From: Devosia yakushimensis
GTDB taxonomy: Bacteria; Pseudomonadota; Alphaproteobacteria; Rhizobiales; Devosiaceae
NCBI RefSeq assembly: GCF_030159855.1
Contig: NZ_BSNG01000011.1
Span: 1-25,376, forward strand
DNA length: 25,376 bases
Reading direction: 5' to 3'
Position 1 is the first letter of the stretch. The number at the start of each line of letters is the position of its first letter. The notes beneath the pieces were generated by a model. That model made no database searches and had not been told where the DNA came from. It saw nothing but the letters and a program-made list of their open reading frames with translations. The translations under genes and the position numbers were made by a program. This document shows positions 22,058 through 25,376 of the stretch, in pieces.

Positions 22058-25000
22058 GCACTCTCCCGCTCGCTGACGCGCTCGACCGGCCAGCGTCCGA
22101 GCACGCGATCGAGCACCGCGATGCCGGCGGCGTCGACCGGCACGAACATCCTGAGCTTCCACGAAATGATCTCGTGGAAGAGGCCGTAGGCGGTGAGCCG
22201 CTCGCGCATCGTGTCGGTGAAGCCGGTCAACTCGATGCGCCATGCCCCCATGACGCGGACGCGGCGCAGTTGCAGCCCCTCGGCGAGGTCGAGGATGGTG
22301 CGCCCGTCCAGCAATGCCGCGAAGGCCTGCTCGGGCGTGAGCGAAGGGACGCCCGTCGCCGTCGCATTGGCCGCCCAGGCCGGCGAGACGCGGCGGCCGA
22401 TGATGCGCTCGCCGGCATCGGTCTGCAGGCGATAGACCCGCGTCGACTCGTTGGGCAGGCGCCGCCAGATGGGGAGCAGCAGCCCGGTCACCATGTGGAG
22501 GACACTGTCGGAAAATTCCGGCACGTCGGCGATTTCGGCCTGCCAGGCCGACGAGAAGGCGTCGCGATCGGCCTCGACCCAGCGGGTTTCAGCCATTGCC
22601 TTGAGGGGCAGGTTCTGGGCCTCCATCGGCCGGATCAGGCGGACACGCCGCTCGACCTCGCCATCATCGAGCATGACGCTGGTGGTCGGGATCTGCACCG
22701 CGGCCCGGCCGGACTGCTGGTTGACCAGCAGCATGGCGCGCGGATCGCGGAGGTGGCCGAACGCGGCATCGAGCGTGACCGGCCGGTTGCGCTGGCGCTC
22801 GGTGATGGTGAGCAGGCGGGTTTCGGCGCCGGTGCGCGGATGGGTGTGGATCACCTCCCGGCCGGTGACGACGAAGCTCTCCGCCCGTAGCGTCTCCAGC
22901 CCGGCGTCATAGGTGCCCGACGCGATAGCGCCCTCGATGCGCGCAGCGTGCAATTGCTCGAAGGCCTCGAACAGTACGCCCTGCAAATCAATGGTGAGCG
23001 CCAGCATGCGGTTGAGGAAGGTGGTGATGGGCGGCAGATCGTCCTTGATCCCGGTGTCATTCATCAGCTTGAGGCCGGTAGCGGACTCGAAGCGTTCGAG
23101 CGAGCATCCCTCGACCTTGCCGCGCACGATGACCATGTAGAGCTGGCGCAGCGCGTCGCGGGCATAGTGGCTTTCGAGATTGTCCTCCGGCCGGAACAGG
23201 CCCTGGCCGCCGGTCTGCCGCTGGCCCCGGGTGATGGCGCCCAGCGTGTCGAGACGGCGGGCGATGGTCGAGAGGAAACGCTTCTCGGCCTTCACATTGG
23301 TGGAGATGGGACGGAACAGCGGCGGCTGCGCCTGGTTGGTCCGGTGGGTACGGCCAAGGCCTTGGATGGCGGTGTCCGCCTTCCAGCCGGCCTCGAGCAG
23401 ATAGTGTACGCGCAGCCGCCGGTTCCGGGCCGAAAGCTCGGCGTGGTAGCTCCGCCCGGTCCCGCCGGCGTCCGAAAACACCAGAACACGCTTCTGGTCG
23501 TCCATGAATGCCTGCGTCTCGGCGAGGTTGGCCGAACCGGCACGCGTCTCGACCACGAGGCGATCACTGCCCGGGGCAGAGCCTGGCTTGCGCACGATGC
23601 GCCGCGACCGGCCGGTGACTTCGGCGACGACGTCCACCCCGAAATGCTGGACGATCTGGTCGAGCGCGCCCGGCACGGGCGGCAGGCTGGCGAGTTGCGC
23701 GATCAGTTCGTCCCGGCGGGCCACCGCCTCGCGGCTCTCGACGGGCTGGCCGTCCCGATAGACCGGACGTGACGACAGATTGCCCTCCGAATCGGTGAAC
23801 GGCTCGTAGAGCTGGACCGGGAAGGAATGGGCGAGGTAGTCGAGGACATATTCGCGCGGCGTGATGTCGACGCGAACGTCATTCCATTCCTCGGTGGGAA
23901 GTTCGCTGAGGCGGCGCTCCATCAGCGCCTCGCCGGTCGAGACGATCTGGATGACGGCCGAATGTCCGTCGGCCAGATCGCGCGTGATCGAGCCGATCAA
24001 TGTCGGTGTCTTCATCGAGGTCAGCAGGTGCCCGAAGAAGCGCTGCTTGGCGGACTCGAAGGCCGAGCGGGCGGCCGACTTGGCCTGGGCGTTCAGCGTG
24101 CCGGAGCTGCCGGTGATGTTGGCCGCCTGCATCGCCGCATCCAGGTTGTTGTGAATGATGGCGAAGGCGCCTGCATAGGCATCGTAGATGCGGACCTGCT
24201 CGGGCGTCAGTTCGTGCTCGACCAGCTCGTATTCGACGCCGGCGAAGGACAGCGAGCGGGCGGTGTAGAGGCCCAGCGCTCTGAGGTCGCGGGCCAGCAC
24301 CTCCATCGCCGCGACGCCGCCGGATTCGATCGCTTCGACGAATTCGGCGCGGGTCGAAAACGGAAAATGCTCGCTGCCCCAGAGGCCGAGCCGCTGGGCA
24401 TAGGCGAGATTGTGGACGGTGGTGGCGCCGGTCGCCGACACGTAGAGGATGCGCGCGTTCGGCAGGGCGTGCTGGAGTCGCAGCCCCGCACGGCCCTGCT
24501 GGGAGGCGGCGACATCGCCGCGCTCGCCCTTCGCCCCGGCGGCATTCTGCATGGCATGGCTCTCGTCGAACACGATCACGCCGTCGAAATCGGCGCCCAA
24601 CCATTCGACGATCTTCCGGACGCGCGAAACCTTGTCGCCGCGGTTGTCGGAGCGCAGCGTGGCATAGGTGGTGAATAGGATGCCTTCAGGCAGCGTGATC
24701 GGCTTGCCCTGCGGGAAGCGGGAGAGCGGCGAGACCAGCAGCCGTTCCATGCCGAGCGCCGACCAGTCGCGCTGCGCGTCCTCGATCAGCTTGTCGGACT
24801 TCGAGATCCAGACTGCCTTGCGGCGCCCTTGCATCCAATGATCGAGAATGATCGCCGCAGACTCCCGGCCCTTGCCGACGCCGGTGCCGTCGCCGATCAT
24901 GAAGCCTTGCCGGAAGCGGACGGCACCCGTGGCATCGTCCGGCGCGGCGCTGACGACATCGAAGGTGTCGTCCACCGTCCAGGCGCCCGCGAGAAATTCC

Positions 25001-25376
25001 GCATGCGCCTCGCCGGCATAGATCACCGTCTCGAGCTGAGCGTCGGACAGAAGGTCGAGGATGTTGTGCGGCAGGCGCGGCCGGTAGCTCGGCCGGGGCG
25101 GCGTGACGCTCGCCATGGCGGCCGACTGCACGAGCTGGGTGGGGTGCGCCTGAGAGCCGGGAATACGGATGGCCTGAAGTCCGTATGCCTCATAGATGGC
25201 GTCGCTGATGCCGGCAGTGTCGGCCTGAGGCACCGCGATCGTGTCGTAGGCGAGGTCGACTCCCTCGGGCTCGGCGAGCGGCGCCGACGATGCGCGCGCG
25301 GCCCTGGCGACATAGCCGCGGACGGTGCGCGGCGCTGCGGCGGTCGCGGGCGAGGAGTCCGGCAGGGCGATCGGGA
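22054..25376 (-). CDS. Strawberry-notch-type helicase (5' end outside window)
   Basis: 1107 codons are visible and the frame is open to the edge, so the N-terminus is missing (full proteins are about 1,400 aa, often with a methyltransferase-like N-terminal domain). A GTG at 25233 is only an internal codon. Helicase motifs: Walker A in MIGDGTGVGKGRESAAI, DEAH-like VIVFDESHAM, motif III-like LYVSATGATT, and motif VI AIQGLGRTHRTNQAQ. This is a superfamily 2 helicase related to eukaryotic strawberry notch; in bacteria it is common on conjugative elements and its substrate is unknown. The Toprim gene follows with overlapping ATGATGA, so the two are probably coexpressed. An anti-defence or DNA-processing role in the recipient is speculation. 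Confidence 0.93.
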   Translation of the reverse strand, partial: PIALPDSSPATAAAPRTVRGYVARAARASSAPLAEPEGVDLAYDTIAVPQADTAGISDAIYEAYGLQAIRIPGSQAHPTQLVQSAAMASVTPPRPSYRPRLPHNILDLLSDAQLETVIYAGEAHAEFLAGAWTVDDTFDVVSAAPDDATGAVRFRQGFMIGDGTGVGKGRESAAIILDHWMQGRRKAVWISKSDKLIEDAQRDWSALGMERLLVSPLSRFPQGKPITLPEGILFTTYATLRSDNRGDKVSRVRKIVEWLGADFDGVIVFDESHAMQNAAGAKGERGDVAASQQGRAGLRLQHALPNARILYVSATGATTVHNLAYAQRLGLWGSEHFPFSTRAEFVEAIESGGVAAMEVLARDLRALGLYTARSLSFAGVEYELVEHELTPEQVRIYDAYAGAFAIIHNNLDAAMQAANITGSSGTLNAQAKSAARSAFESAKQRFFGHLLTSMKTPTLIGSITRDLADGHSAVIQIVSTGEALMERRLSELPTEEWNDVRVDITPREYVLDYLAHSFPVQLYEPFTDSEGNLSSRPVYRDGQPVESREAVARRDELIAQLASLPPVPGALDQIVQHFGVDVVAEVTGRSRRIVRKPGSAPGSDRLVVETRAGSANLAETQAFMDDQKRVLVFSDAGGTGRSYHAELSARNRRLRVHYLLEAGWKADTAIQGLGRTHRTNQAQPPLFRPISTNVKAEKRFLSTIARRLDTLGAITRGQRQTGGQGLFRPEDNLESHYARDALRQLYMVIVRGKVEGCSLERFESATGLKLMNDTGIKDDLPPITTFLNRMLALTIDLQGVLFEAFEQLHAARIEGAIASGTYDAGLETLRAESFVVTGREVIHTHPRTGAETRLLTITERQRNRPVTLDAAFGHLRDPRAMLLVNQQSGRAAVQIPTTSVMLDDGEVERRVRLIRPMEAQNLPLKAMAETRWVEADRDAFSSAWQAEIADVPEFSDSVLHMVTGLLLPIWRRLPNESTRVYRLQTDAGERIIGRRVSPAWAANATATGVPSLTPEQAFAALLDGRTILDLAEGLQLRRVRVMGAWRIELTGFTDTMRERLTAYGLFHEIISWKLRMFVPVDAAGIAVLDRVLGRWPVERVSERESA

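Overview
The window is GC-rich and is almost entirely the transfer, maintenance and control backbone of one conjugative element from an alphaproteobacterium (Rhizobiales or Sphingomonadales type; the sequence does not allow a genus). The gene families and their order match the tra/trb integrative and conjugative elements (ICEs) typified by the Mesorhizobium symbiosis island ICEMlSymR7A. No integrase, attachment site, tRNA, rRNA, CRISPR array or insertion sequence is visible. A replicating plasmid therefore remains possible, especially because a replication initiator, a ParA and a candidate origin are present. Except for two genes, everything reads on the minus strand.

Layout from left to right: (1) 1-6606, the mating-pair-formation operon, read right to left as a CopG-like regulator, trbB, trbC, trbD, trbE, trbJ, trbK-alt and trbL (cut by the window edge). 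(2) 6615-8600, the coupling protein traG. (3) 8805-10163, a secreted c-type-haem protein on the plus strand, which looks like cargo placed between traG and the relaxase. (4) 10183-11922, a VirD2-like relaxase with a candidate oriT just upstream (11923-12166). (5) 12167-16510, a tightly coupled operon: rdfS-like excisionase, RPA-type replication initiator, ParA, ribbon-helix-helix protein, DUF2840, TraF peptidase, DUF736 and lytic transglycosylase. (6) 16649-18182, the control switch: an fseA-like activator encoded in two frames, a qseM-like small DUF2285 protein, and a divergent qseC-like XRE repressor. (7) 18255-25376, accessory genes: DUF736, a membrane protein, a DUF2493 protein, a Toprim protein and a strawberry-notch-type helicase (cut by the edge).

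How it probably works: the XRE protein and the DUF2285 antiactivator form a divergent switch. The two-frame activator is joined by a +1 slip at TTT TTT C and would turn on rdfS and the operon behind it. The relaxase then nicks near the TATCCTGCC sequence, TraG passes the DNA to the Trb channel, and TraF, the transglycosylase and the Trb proteins build the mating apparatus. Three features seem least described. One is an origin-like cluster (AT-rich dyad, three 19-bp iterons, two DnaA-box-like sites) inside the 3' part of the replication initiator gene. The second is a T-DNA-border-like nick motif with repeated GCACATCGC elements upstream of the relaxase. The third is a set of palindromes placed at the promoters of the control genes.
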